The notes under the pieces were generated by a model that was given only the letters and a program-made list of their open reading frames with translations, had not been told where the DNA came from and made no database searches. A program made the position numbers and the translations under genes. Below, one piece after another: positions 19,688 to 30,240 of a stretch of DNA of 64,000 nucleotides. The stretch's first letter is position 1. Each line of letters starts with the position of its first letter. Source of the DNA: Pollenia angustigena. Its lineage: Eukaryota > Arthropoda > Insecta > Diptera > Polleniidae. The stretch spans positions 205,285,253-205,349,252 of the forward strand of contig OV884060.1 in assembly GCA_930367215.1 (NCBI GenBank), written 5' to 3'.

Positions 19688-20691
19688 GGCTCCACGAAAA
19701 GCCCCCCAATGAAATAACGCCTAGGAAATAACCCCCCATGAAATAAACCCCAAAAAAAAGGAAATAACACCCAAAAGCAGTGAATGAAATAACATCGAAA
19801 AATAAATGAAATAAACCCCAAAACGAAAACGAAACAACCCCCAATATTTGGAAGTTATTTCATATGAAATAACACCCAATGATGAAAATGAAATAACCCC
19901 CAAGGAAATAGACCCCATCAGCAACAAAAATGAAATTATACCCAAAATTCATAAAAGAGTCAGTTTCACCAAGGATTTCATGAAGTCAATATGGACCAAC
20001 AGCAAAGTTGCAAACTTATTGAAATGAATCGTGTGGAGGCCCGCAGGCGTCTTCTTCATAATAAAGATATATGGGGTTCAAAAATATTGCTGCAGTTATT
20101 TTACCCGCCCGTAGATCATTGTAGCCCTGCTCTTTTTTTGCAGTTGGGAAGACAATTTGCCTTTTACGTTTACACAACTATCTCCACTGTTTAAATATAC
20201 ATAATTGTTCGTTTCTTCGTTTTCCACCAACAATTTCGAATTCCATTTTTTTAAATATTAACACGAAATGATGTAAAGCGTCCGAACTTCGATGCACATC
20301 TGAAAATATTTTATGTTTAACAACAACTTAACTCGACATGCAAGGCAGATTGTACTCATATGTTGACACTGTTATTCCAAAAAACAGTTACTTGTTACAG
20401 TTTTAAAACTGAAACAACCCCCGAATAAAAAATGAAATAACACCCAAACTAAACACGCTATGAAACAAGCCCCGAATTATAAAAATTTGTTGATTGTTAT
20501 TTCATTGGAGATTATTTCATAATTTGAAAACCCTAAATGAGGAATGAAATAATTCCCAAAAAAATGAAAAACGGACCAAAAAAATTGGGAGTTATTTCAT
20601 ATAAAATAACACCCATAAATGTATGAAAAAATTGGGGAATATTTCATTTCTCGTTTGGGCGTTATTTCATTGGGGGGCTTTTCGTGGAGCC
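19688..20691. mobile_element. TIR element with arrays of GAAATAACCCC motifs inside each end
   Basis: Ends GGCTCCACGAAAAGCC (19688) and GGCTTTTCGTGGAGCC (ending 20691), inverted over about 34 bp. The flanking duplication cataatta is identical (19680-19687, 20692-20699). Inside each end the motif ATGAAATAACCCCC or its inverse recurs about ten times at irregular 15-40-bp spacing, pointing inward. A non-repetitive core (19945-20380) includes a 67-codon reading (19991-20194). No transposase. The 8-bp duplication permits hAT, P or MULE affiliation; the GGCT end matches 35261-36984 better than the hATs here. Confidence 0.85.
19991..20194 (+). CDS. Small unrecognised reading frame in the core of a TIR element
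   Basis: 67 codons starting MDQQQSCKLIEMNRVEARRR. The first ~35 residues have a hydrophilic, helix-like and non-low-complexity composition (EARRRLLHNKDIWGSKILL) unusual for this A/T-rich window. The tail FAFYVYTTISTV looks random. It could be the N-terminus of a lost transposase or a captured host exon. I do not recognise it. No splice sites or homologous second copy are visible here. Confidence 0.25.
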   Translation: MDQQQSCKLIEMNRVEARRRLLHNKDIWGSKILLQLFYPPVDHCSPALFLQLGRQFAFYVYTTISTV

Positions 20692-20925
20692 CATAATTAA
20701 CCATATAAAGCCCCATATAAAGCTTTACTCCCGGAAAACACTTCAGTACGCCTAAAACTGTAACGAATAGGTCTTTTGTAGTAAAATTTGGCCTGTCAAA
20801 GTTAACTAGCACTAAAAACACACTTCCAAACTTCGGGAAGATAGGCCCATAATATACTATAGGCCTCATATAAAGATCACTCTGGAAAAATATTTAAATG
20901 CGCGTAAAACCGTAGCAGATATATA

Positions 20926-21355
20926 CTACGTTTATACGTAGCCTATTCGCGAATAAAAATTATTTGCGATTAACTAACTTACTGTTTATATGTCTATTTC
21001 TTAATGAAAATTCTTATTTTTAAGTGATGCCAGATGAAAAATTTATTCATTTAGTAGCACTGTATGTTTATAAACTTTTTATTTTTTAAATGGAAAAGAT
21101 CAAAAATTATTGTGTATTTTTAAAATTATTTGCACATTTTTGATTTAATTCTACTTTTGTTGTCATATGAATGTGCCACATCGAAATTAAAACGTAAAAC
21201 GGTTAAAAGTGTGGCAATGCTAAAAATCTTATTTGCTCACGAATTGTTTTCGTGAGTTAGGTATTCGCAAATAAAAATTTAATTCACTGTTTATGCGGCA
21301 ATATTCTCTACTTGCAATATATTTATTTGCGAATAAGTGGTGCGTATAAACGTAG
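20926..21355. mobile_element. TIR miniature element with TA target duplication
   Basis: Ends CTACGTTTATACGTAGCC and the inverse of CTACGTTTATACGCACC, flanked by TA on each side (20924-20925, 21356-21357). Inside the ends, ATTCGCGAATAAAAATTA and its inverse continue the symmetry. About 430 bp with no coding capacity. The TA duplication fits a Tc1/mariner-type mobilising enzyme. Confidence 0.65.
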
Positions 21356-21951
21356 TAATAGATACTGTGGTAAAATTTTGTGAAATTTAGCTTTATATGG
21401 TCAGAAAAACCACCGTGCAATTTTGTGATAATCGGTCCATAATTTACCATGGGTCCCACATAAAGTTGGCTTCTAAAAAACACTTCAAAATGTATAAAAC
21501 GCTTAAAAAAGGTCACTACTCTATAAAAATTTGGTCTTTTTAAGGTTTTTTAATACCAGAAATCACTCTACAGAATTTCGTGATGATTGATGCATAATTT
21601 GCCATGGGTTCAATATACTTAAATAATATCCGATATAGAGCTTACTCCTGAAATATTCTAATTATCGGCGGTGGGTATCAAAGATTCGGCACAACCAAAT
21701 ATATGACTCTAACTGGTTTTTAATAGAGTTTATTGAATTTTATAAACTGCCCAGATCGGTCAATTGTATAGTCTAGTCTCCTTAAAAATATAAACAGTTT
21801 GAATGGGGCTGGATATTAAATAATTAACAGGGCTAAAAATATCCTTCTCACTTAATCGTACTTCCTTTTATTAACTCTCTCTCTCTCTGTTTTTTCTGAA
21901 AAACAGTTAAAATTATCCGATGATTCATAACATTTTTAATGTGCTCGCCGG

Positions 21952-24900
21952 CAGGGTTGTCAGATGTGGCGATTTCTCGCCAAACGTGGCGATTTTGAAA
22001 CGTGTTTGGCGATGGGATTTTCCATTTGGCGGCTGGCGACTTTTGTGGCGATTTAAAAAAAAAGTTGGCGATTTTGTTGGCTATTTTTGATAACAAAAAA
22101 TGTTATTTCTATTCTAGTATTTTTATGTATGAAATTATGGCTCGTGTAAATGGTGTGTTAAGAACATTTTAGTGTAGCGTTTTTTCTTATGTAAATGTTT
22201 TAATCTGGCAGCCTTTCACTTTTATTTTCTTGTTTGCTATCACACTGAAGTGAATGCACACACATAAATGTATGTATATACAGACGTATACGTATATGAA
22301 AAAAACTTTTTTTGTATGTTTAAAAAAACTAACGGTAAACAGAAGATAATTTCATAAGTTTGTACAAAATAATTAAAGTTTTATCATGGCCTCCTCAACG
22401 AAAAGTGCAAGAATAGATCGTCGACATAAAAAGGAATGGGAAAATCAAAATTGGGCGAAAGGTACATATAATAACACTTAGTTTTTAAAATTATTAAATT
22501 TTTATAAAATTTGCAGGTTGGCTGAAGCCACTATCAGACTCTCCATTGAGTTATCAGACCATAAGTAATCCAATGAATACATCGTGGTGCTTTGCATGTA
22601 AAATTGCATTAAGATCACATAAAATTGATCTGCAGAAACATGCTGAATCAATGAAACATAAAAATAACATGGCCGTATTTTTCAAACAAAATAGAATGGA
22701 TCAATTTGGTAAGTAAAGTATTTCCCTTCCCCTATGTTTTTATGTTCTATATTATGAAATATTTATTTTGCTTTAAGTGAATCTTTCTCAATCTAAAGAG
22801 TCTAAAATCATTGACATACAATTAGCTGTTTTCATAGCAAAACATAGCTCGATTGCATCTGTAGATCATCTTAGCACATTACTGCGGAATAGTTCAACAG
22901 ATACTACATTTGAAGAGCTCAAATTGCACAAAACTAAGTGTAGTGCTATTATAAAAAGGGTTGTTTCACCTGCACTGTTGGAAAACCTTGTAAAGGATAT
23001 TGGTAACACAAAATACAGCTTGATTGTCGACGAATCTACGGATGTTTCACAAACAAAGTGGATGAGTGTATGTGTCAAATTCTTCGACACAGATAAGCTT
23101 ATATTAACAACAAACTTTTTGGGCCTTTTTTTGGTAGAAGAAGCCACAGCAGAGCACCTTTTCACTAGCTTATCATTGTTTTTAAAAAAAATTGGCATGA
23201 AAATCTCGAATATGATTGCAATTGGAACGGATGGTGCTAGTAATTTATGTGGTAAAAATAAGTCATTGTTTACTCTTTTGAAAAAAGAAAATCCACAAAT
23301 CATGCTCGTAAAATGCATTTGCCATTCTTTACATCTTTGCTGTTCGAAAGCTTCAAAAACGATTCCAAGCAATGCTGATTACTTGATAAAAGAAGTATAT
23401 AACTATTTTAGCCACAGCCCACTACGTACGCTACTGTATAAGCGAGCTTTTGATTTGATTAATACTGGTGTTGACAGCAATCGTTTTAGAAAACTTGTGC
23501 AAATTTCTGCAACTCGTTGGTTATCTTATGGAGCGGCTATAAGACGGATTTTGGAACAATGGGTGGAGCTCAAGTATCATTTTGCACTTATTTCAACAGC
23601 TGAAAATGATAAGACAGCCCAACACATTTACAAGGAATTATGTGACGAAAAAACAAGACTTTTTTTGATATTTATAAGTCCTATAGTAAATGAAATGAAC
23701 CATTTAAATCTTGAATTTCAGTCAGATAATATGGACGCTGGAAGTATGCATCAGAAGCTGTATTCTACTCTTCTTTCATTTTCCTCAAAAATTTTCAAGC
23801 CATCAATTTTAAATGAAATACGTAATAGTGAAAAATTAATAACTAATGTTAGTATAGCTATTGATACACCAAACACTTTTCTCCCGATAAATGCCATTGA
23901 TTTTGGCTCATCATTTGAAACTGAATTAAGTAATGTTAAAATGGCTGATGAAGATATTGAAAATCTTCGTGAAGAATGCTTTTCGTATTTAAAGATGCTC
24001 TTAAAAGAATTAATAAATAGAATTCCTGAAAACATGAATATATTTAAAGTTTACGAACATTTTTCCATTATAAAATGTGGCAATGTGTTATCACAAACAA
24101 AATTCGTTGTTGTTAAAGACATTTTAAGGATTTTTATGGATCCAAACGTACCGTTTGATGTTTATGAAACACAATGGACAAAATTACCGTTCGTTAATTG
24201 GAAATCGTATTTTAATGATGATATTCCATCTAATTTAAACCAGTTTTGGCCAAAAGTTTATAGCTATAAGGATACGGCAGGTACGTACCATTTTAAAGAA
24301 CTTGCTCTCGCTGTAATATATATGTTAGTAATTCCAACTAGTAATGCCTGTGTTGAAAGAGTATTTTCAATAATGAACTCCACTAAAACTCGACTTCGGA
24401 ATAGAATGCAATACGAACTTCTTGACGCGTTATTACGAGTTATGGATTATATGAATGTAAATAGTACATGTTGCACTTCTTTTGTACCTTCACAAGATAT
24501 GTTAAATAAATTTAATTCCCATACAATGTATTCCAAAAAAGAAGACAATGAGGAATGTCTCGACGATGAAGTATATAGAGTTTTAGATATATAAAAGAAC
24601 TTAAACTACATAAATACTATGTATGAATTTTCAGTTTAATGCTAACAAAAAATTTTTCTGCTGCTTTAAGTAGACTACTATAAATTATTTTATAGTAAAC
24701 ATTGTTCCTTTTTTGTGCTTACTAATCATATTTATTTGTTCTAAATAAAAATTAACAAAATATTATAATGGCGACTTTTTTTTAATTTTTGGCGGATTTT
24801 AGGGATTTGGAACAAATTTATTTTTTAGGATTTAAAAAAATATTGTTAATAATTTAAAAAATTTAAATTTTTTTTTTTTTTAACTGAAAAATAAAGGCTT

Positions 24901-24966
24901 TGGCGATTTTGGCGATTTTTAACTTTGAATTTGGCGAAAAAGGTCAAAATCAATCTGACAACCCTG
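21952..24966 (+). mobile_element. Complete, apparently intact hAT transposon
   Basis: 3,015 bp. Ends CAGGGTTGTCAGAT (21952) and ATCTGACAACCCTG in near-perfect inverse (right end reads CAATCTGACAACCCTG). The 8-bp duplication ctcgccgg is identical (21944-21951, 24967-24974). Within 130 bp of each end the motif TGGCGATTT or its variants recurs many times (for example TGGCGATTTCTCGCC, TTTGGCGATTTTGGCGATTT), the expected layout of hAT subterminal transposase-binding sites. It encodes one three-exon transposase with no stop or frameshift. Confidence 0.95.
22386..24594 (+). CDS. hAT transposase, three exons, intact
   Basis: Exons 22386-22461, 22517-22708 and 22778-24594, joined by two introns of 55 and 69 bp with GT...AG ends (GGTACATA/TTTGCAG; GGTAAGTA/CTTTAAG). 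All joins keep frame, giving 694 residues plus TAA. The ATG at 22386 is the first in frame, after TTATC. Exon 2 encodes a BED-like finger (C50, C53, H67, H73: WCFACKI...DLQKHAESMKH). The RNase H core has SLIVDESTDVS (D174 and D178), IAIGTDGASNLCG (D241), the hAT C-x2-H motif KCICHSLHLCC, and ATRWLSYGAAI. The C-terminal dimerisation region is TSNACVERVFSIMNSTKTRL, with E616 the likely third catalytic residue. All hallmark parts of hAT transposases are present, and a long reading under this A/T bias implies recent selection or recent arrival. Confidence 0.93.
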
Positions 24967-24974
24967 CTCGCCGG

Positions 24975-26613
24975 CTCGTTAAGTTGCTCTATGATGTGAT
25001 GTAGACGCAGGAGAACTGCAAATATAAAATAAAATTTTGTCTGTAATTTTTTGCGCTGCAGCATGAAAGGAACGTGTTCCACATTTTTAATTTCCATATA
25101 AACTTTTATTTTTATATAAAAATATTTTGTTTTATTATACACTATTTTTTTTTTATTTTGTGTGTTTAAACAAAACGACGAATACGACGACATGTGCGAC
25201 GTATGTTCCGACTACAAGTTGACAGCTTTTGAAATCGAAAAAAAAAACAAAAGTGCATTTTATTGTTGTTTCCTAATTTTGTTCGTTTTAATATTTATTT
25301 TGCAATTGTAAAAATTCAAATATTTTTTTTTCATGTTGTTTGATTTGATTTTTTAAGTAATTGTAGTTTTATGCACTACTGCTCCATTTTCGAATTTTTG
25401 TGTTAAAATTTTTTGGAAAAAAAAATTTTTTTTATTAAAAAACGTGGGCGTTTTTTGTGTTTTGTCTGCTTTAATTCGTTTTGTTATGTATATGTTTGAG
25501 TGTAAAGCGGGGGGAAAATTTTACATTTTAAAATCAGAAATTCAGAAAATTATGAATTTTACATTAAAAAAAAAGAATGTTGTTGCAGTTGTAGCTTTTT
25601 AAAACAATAACACACCGGCTTAATGAGTGTGTGTATTTGTGTATTTCTAGCAAAAGGCAATAATGGCTTGGAGTTTTATAATATTTTAAAGTTTTTTTTT
25701 TACATAAACACCCGAAAAATTATAATGCACAGTGGTTTGAAAGTGTTGGTGTTTCCTTAATGACAAAAATGTTCCATGTGTGCTACCATTACGCGAATGT
25801 AAGCATACAGGGAACTCAGCTCGGGATTTTTTTTCATGCAAAAATGTTAGAAGTTGTAGTTTGTTGATTCCCAATTTGTTGCACAAATAAATGGTTAATG
25901 TGTTCCATATCCTACTCCCAGTTTTATTTGAGGGTGAAATAAAAAAAAGCACTTAATCGCAAAAAACCAAAACCACAAGCTTTCAACAAAAAGCACTTAA
26001 AGCGACACAAAAAAGGGGGTAGCATCAAAAAATACACTTTTTTTAAAAGTGTTTTAAAAAGTATAACGAGACCAAAAACGCGTTATAAAATACTCAAAAA
26101 GCGTCAAAATGGCAGCACTGCTCAAATTTGTATTTTGTCCGGATAAAATTAAACAATAGGTTTTTCATACAAAGTTAAATTGAATTGCACCATCATATTA
26201 AATTTGCATAGCCATTTGGCGTTTGTGATATTAAAATGCGAATGACTATCTTTTTCCATCATTTTTTAATACATAATCTTTGAAAATGTTTAAGAAATTG
26301 TAGCTTATCAGCAAGAAAACACAGCGAAATCATTCGCTTAAGTACTGCCACCTTGTAAAACTAAAGAAATTTTGTGTACATCTAGCTGCCTTGATTTTCG
26401 GGACAATTTTTTTGAAACGGTTGAGTTAACTTAATATTTGAAAAAAAGTTTTAAAAATTGCTGCTTTACAATACATAATTTCTCTTATAATTTTGAGAAT
26501 TAAAAAAAAAAATTAAATTCTTGTCATAGGAACACAATTGCATCGTATGAACGTAAAAGCATTCGAGGCAGATGCGTTGCCAATATGAATAAATTTGGAT
26601 TTTTATATACACA
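24975..26613. other. No gene recognised
   Basis: A/T-rich sequence without TIRs or protein motifs that I can name. Poly(T)/poly(A) runs are common (24865-24880, 25145-25160, 25425-25440). Readings such as 25686-25952 (minus) look incidental. Confidence 0.4.
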
Positions 26614-27289
26614 CTAGCTGACCCGACAGACGTTGTCCTGTCCAAATCAGGAAAAATGTTTGCGTTCGATTTTTAAAATCCGTTAAAAAGATCCGAACAT
26701 TTGAAAGAAAAATTAGTCAAATCGATGCAGCCGTTTTTTGATTTTAGGTAAATCGAAAAAAGTGGGCGGGGCAAAACTTTCTTTCCATAAAAACCTAAGT
26801 TGGACCATGGCAATCATTTAAAAGAAAAAAATCGTCCAAATCGGTCAAGCCGTTTTCAAGTTATGCGCTTAACAGAAAAAGTGGGCGTAAAAGTAGGCGT
26901 GGTAAATTTTTCTTTCGATGAAAACTTAAAATGGATTAATACGAACATTTGAAAGAAAAATTTGTCAAACCGATGGAGCCTTTTTCTGATTTTAGGTAAC
27001 TCGAAAAAAGTGGGCGGGGCAAAATTTTCTTTTCGTATAAATCTAAGTTGGACCATGGCGATCATTTTAAATAAAAAATCGTTTAAATTATATAGATGTC
27101 ATTTGTGGTGCAATATGAAAATTGGATTTTGCCACGCCCCTCCGCCCGCAGACCGAAAATCAAAAATCAGACAACACAGTGTATTCTGAAGATTCCCTGA
27201 AAATTTCATCAATATCGGCCCAGCCGTTTTGGAGTCCATACGTTACATAGATACATACATACATAACCACATCCTGTTTTATATATATA
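26614..27289 (+). repeat. Dispersed repeat (CTAGCTGACCCGACAGACGT family), copy 1
   Basis: Starts CTAGCTGACCCGACAGACGT and ends CACATCCTGTTTTATATATA. It contains about three imperfect internal modules with AATCGAAAAAAGTGGGCG, GGGGCAAAATTTTC and TTGGACCATGGC. A second copy is at 41036-41727. No protein. Repeats with this start are widespread in insects; I do not assign a class. Confidence 0.7.
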
Positions 27290-27519
27290 CAGCCATGTCA
27301 CAGAGTACAATTCCGTTCGGAATTGAAGAAAACATATTTGTTTATTGATAGAAAGTGTATTTTGATAGTTTTTTGGCCTTTCAGATACAGAAAACTCCTA
27401 TTCCGTGCATGAAAACAAAAATGGTTTCATACCGAATTTTTTTTTTCGTCATTTTCTAAAGCACCAAAGTACGGAATGAATTCCGTTTCCGAACGGAATT
27501 GTACTCTGTGACATGGCTG
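27290..27519. mobile_element. MITE with long near-perfect TIRs
   Basis: CAGCCATGTCACAGAGTACA at 27290, continuing ATTCCGTTCGGAA, has an exact inverse ending at 27519. The TIR is at least 32 bp without mismatch. The flanking trinucleotide ata is present on both sides. The interior (about 165 bp) has no coding capacity. The perfect arms suggest recent insertion. Confidence 0.85.
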
Positions 27520-27770
27520 ATAGATAGAAGATAGATAGAAGATCGTTTTTAAAGAAAACAAAATACAAAGAAATTGTGGATAACTGGAGCTTGTTTTAAA
27601 AAATTCAAGGCGTTACATCATACGTTTTTACGCATACGACCCATTTAGGTTTTTACCTATTTAAAACAAATTTTAGAAATATTAAATTCAACTCAAAAAA
27701 TTAACTCGATATTGATTAATTTTAAACAAAGTGTGATTCTTTTTACTCAAACTCCACACATTTTGCATAC
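27520..27770. other. Short spacer
   Basis: Begins with GATAGATAGAAGATAGATAG simple repeat (27520-27545). Nothing else recognised. Confidence 0.4.
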
Positions 27771-27772
27771 TA

Positions 27773-28343
27773 CAGTAGTTTTGACTTAACTGCCTTTGGT
27801 TTAAGTGCACTTTTGACTTAACTGCACAAAATTAATCATTTTTGTCATTATTCTTGTAAATCCCATACAAATTTCTTTTTTATGTGCACTTTCTATACCT
27901 GCACATTTGAGATAAATGCCCAAAATTTTTGACATTAAATTATTTTCATACAAAAAATTAACGTTGGCTGCACTTTGACTTAACAGCCCAAAATACATAT
28001 TTTCTGTAATTATTCTTCGAAATCCTTGTTTATATATATTTTTGTGCAGCTTTTAAATGTTTTCATATTAAAACATCAATGTTAGCTGCATACATAAAAA
28101 ATATGGTGGACACTTTTACATATAAATATTCAATTTTATAAGATTTTATTAAAACATGAATTTATTAATAAAAACGTTTTTTATTCTTGTTTTAAACACT
28201 TTACTTTTATGCAGGTAACCTCAAATGTGTACCTGCACATTAAGGCAGATAAATACATACATACATTTAAGATAACAGTACTTTTTATTTATCTGCACAA
28301 AAAATCGTGCAAAGGAGATTGTGCAGCTAAGTCAAAATTACTG
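27773..28343. mobile_element. Pogo-like non-autonomous element
   Basis: TA-flanked (27771-27772 and 28344-28345). Ends CAGTAGTTTTGACTTAACTG and the inverse of CAGTAATTTTGACTTAGCTG. The CAGT start, TA duplication and CTTAGCTGC-like inner TIR closely resemble pogo/Tigger-type TIRs. The interior repeats degenerate ~95-bp modules, each with ACTTAACTGC/TGCAC and CAAAATT motifs. No transposase. Confidence 0.75.
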
Positions 28344-28345
28344 TA

Positions 28346-28602
28346 TGTGAAAAAAGATGGTATTTCTTATTCGATCATTAACTGATATAATTGGGCTTCA
28401 TATATCCATTAATTTTATAGAGATACACAGAAAGAAAAACACTCGGGATAAATCAAGTTTTTTATGATTACTTTAAGTAGGAGTCGTACACAAAAATGCA
28501 AGTACAAACAACACTAAAACGTACACAAAATAATCCTAAATGGGATTACTTTTGAAAATCAATCCCGGAATTTCTTGAAATAAGTATAAAATTCTTAAAT
28601 CA
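28346..28602. other. No gene recognised
   Basis: A/T-rich spacer before the family B repeat. Confidence 0.4.
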
Positions 28603-29697
28603 AGTAGAAACAAGTAAGAGTGCTATATTCGGCTGTGCCGAATCTTATATACCCTTCACCATTGTGCGAGCAGAATACAGAGCAACTAGATAAAAACTAA
28701 ATAAAACTGGTAAATATTTTTTTTTTAAATAAGAGACAACCGGATTTGAACTTCGCTTTTCATAAGGACCCAGAATATATATACTTTATAGGGTGTAGGA
28801 TCAATATTGTAGAAATTACAAACGGAATGACAAAGTTATATATACCCTTTTACCTTCGGTGAAGGGTATAAAAAAAATAATTTTTGGGATTGCAGTATTT
28901 TGATCATAACTTAGCCATTTTTAAACCGATTTGAAAGATTTAAATACCGACGTGTTTAGGAAGAAATTTACCATTTACTTAAGCTATAAAGTTTGGACTC
29001 GGAAAGATCTATGTTTCCCGAAAATGGGTATTTTAATAAAAAAAATTTTATTTTGGCCATAACTTTTTTGCATCTGAACCGATTTTTCCGAAATTTTCAA
29101 AAAATATTTTCTACTAAAGATTTCCGGTCTTTTGATATATAAGGTGTAACCATCGGTCATACAACAGTGCACAAATTCAGGTTTTTATGAAGTTTTTTAT
29201 CTTTTTTGTACGGGAGGTACCACGCCCACTTCTCCAATCCCGCCCACATTATGTAGGATGGTGTGTATTGGCAACCTAAATGTGTGTACCTAATTTGGCA
29301 ACTTTGGCTTTTGCCGTTCCCAAGATATACAGCAAAAAGTAATACAAATACAACAACCACAACCACAAGGGATTTTTGGAAAAAATTAGAGGTAGTCGTG
29401 GTTTTTTGCTCATATCTCAGCCATTTGTGGACCGATTTGGCTGAATTTCAATAGCAATATTATAATAAGAATACCTGACAGAAAGATACCCCAACCAAGC
29501 CCCCATCATATCTGGGGGCTTCGGAAAACCCATTTCAACAGACAGACGGACAGCAGACAACCGGATTTGAACTTCGCTTTTCATAAGGACCCAGAATATA
29601 TATACTTTATAGGGTGTAGGATCAATATTGTAGAAATTACAAACGGAATGACAAAGTTATATATACCCTTTTACCTTCGGTGAAGGGTATAAAAAGA
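28603..29697 (-). repeat. Repeat family B copy with a 138-bp direct duplication
   Basis: Begins AACAAGTAAGAGTGCTATAT then TTCGGCTGTGCCGAA, a terminal hairpin, followed by TATACCCTTCACC. It finishes TACCTTCGGTGAAGGGTATA. Segments 28733-28871 and 29555-29693 are identical as far as I can compare (start AGACAACCGGATTTGAACTT, end GAAGGGTATA), 822 bp apart. The intervening DNA carries CCACGCCCACTT-type modules also seen at 47200-47645. No gene is evident. Confidence 0.7.
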
Positions 29698-29831
29698 TTA
29701 TACTTTTCGTTGTGTTTAACCATCCGGCTTAGGCATGTTTTAATTCTATACACATTGAAAAAAGGTCTGGCCAAACTAATGTGTACCACGAAGGGTTAAA
29801 AAGTAAATTTGAACTCTTGCATTCTCACTTA

Positions 29832-29970
29832 TGGCCTGTTCGTCGATAGCGAATGAAGACTTCGTTCGCTTAATTTACATGCAAAACAAAAACAATATTT
29901 TATAATTTGTTTTTGTTTTAAATGTAATTTAAGCGAACGACGACTTCATTCGCTATCGACGAACAGGCCA
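29832..29970. mobile_element. Hairpin MITE, TTA-flanked
   Basis: Arms of about 60 bp start TGGCCTGTTCGTCGATAGCG and end with the inverse. Flanking tta on both sides (29829-29831, 29971-29973). The interior loop is about 40 bp of A/T. Confidence 0.8.
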
Positions 29971-30240
29971 TTAGTTTATATTTTTGGTTAAATATGTACA
30001 CAAGATTTCTTAATTAAAAACCATATCGGGAATGATGTTGGTGTTTTATCATTATTTAATGTGTAAAACGGGTAAATAAATCAATCATAAAGGCTCAGTT
30101 AAGCGAACGTTGCTGTACCCGTAATGTTGAAATGGTGACCGTTGTGCAGAAAAGGTACCACGTGATTTAAATGGTATTAAATTTTGTGTATGTAAAAAAT
30201 GTTAATAATTTAATATTTATATTATAGATTTACAATAAAT

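Larger units (their letters stand above)
19301..21712 (+). repeat. Repeat family B-type mosaic with two insertions
   Basis: Repeated phrases (CACTTCAGTACGCCTAAAAC, TAATTTACCATGGGTCCCAC, AAAATTTGGTC) run through the interval. It ends GGCGGTGGGTATCAAAGATT followed by CGGCACAACCAAATAT, a decayed form of the family B terminus (compare 38300-38345 and inverse 28605-28665). It is interrupted by 19688-20691 and 20926-21355. No gene is visible. Confidence 0.5.

Noticed and set aside
19629..19945. Gly/Phe/Ser-rich minus-strand readings
   Set aside because: Translation of the GAAATAACCCC motif array at the left end of 19688-20691.
22866..24035. Minus-strand readings (up to 168 codons) opposite the hAT transposase
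   Set aside because: Shadow frames of the intact plus-strand transposase.
28733..29693. LTR pair of a small retrotransposon
   Set aside because: The 138-bp repeats lack TG...CA ends, primer-binding site, polypurine tract and gag/pol; better explained as duplication inside repeat family B.
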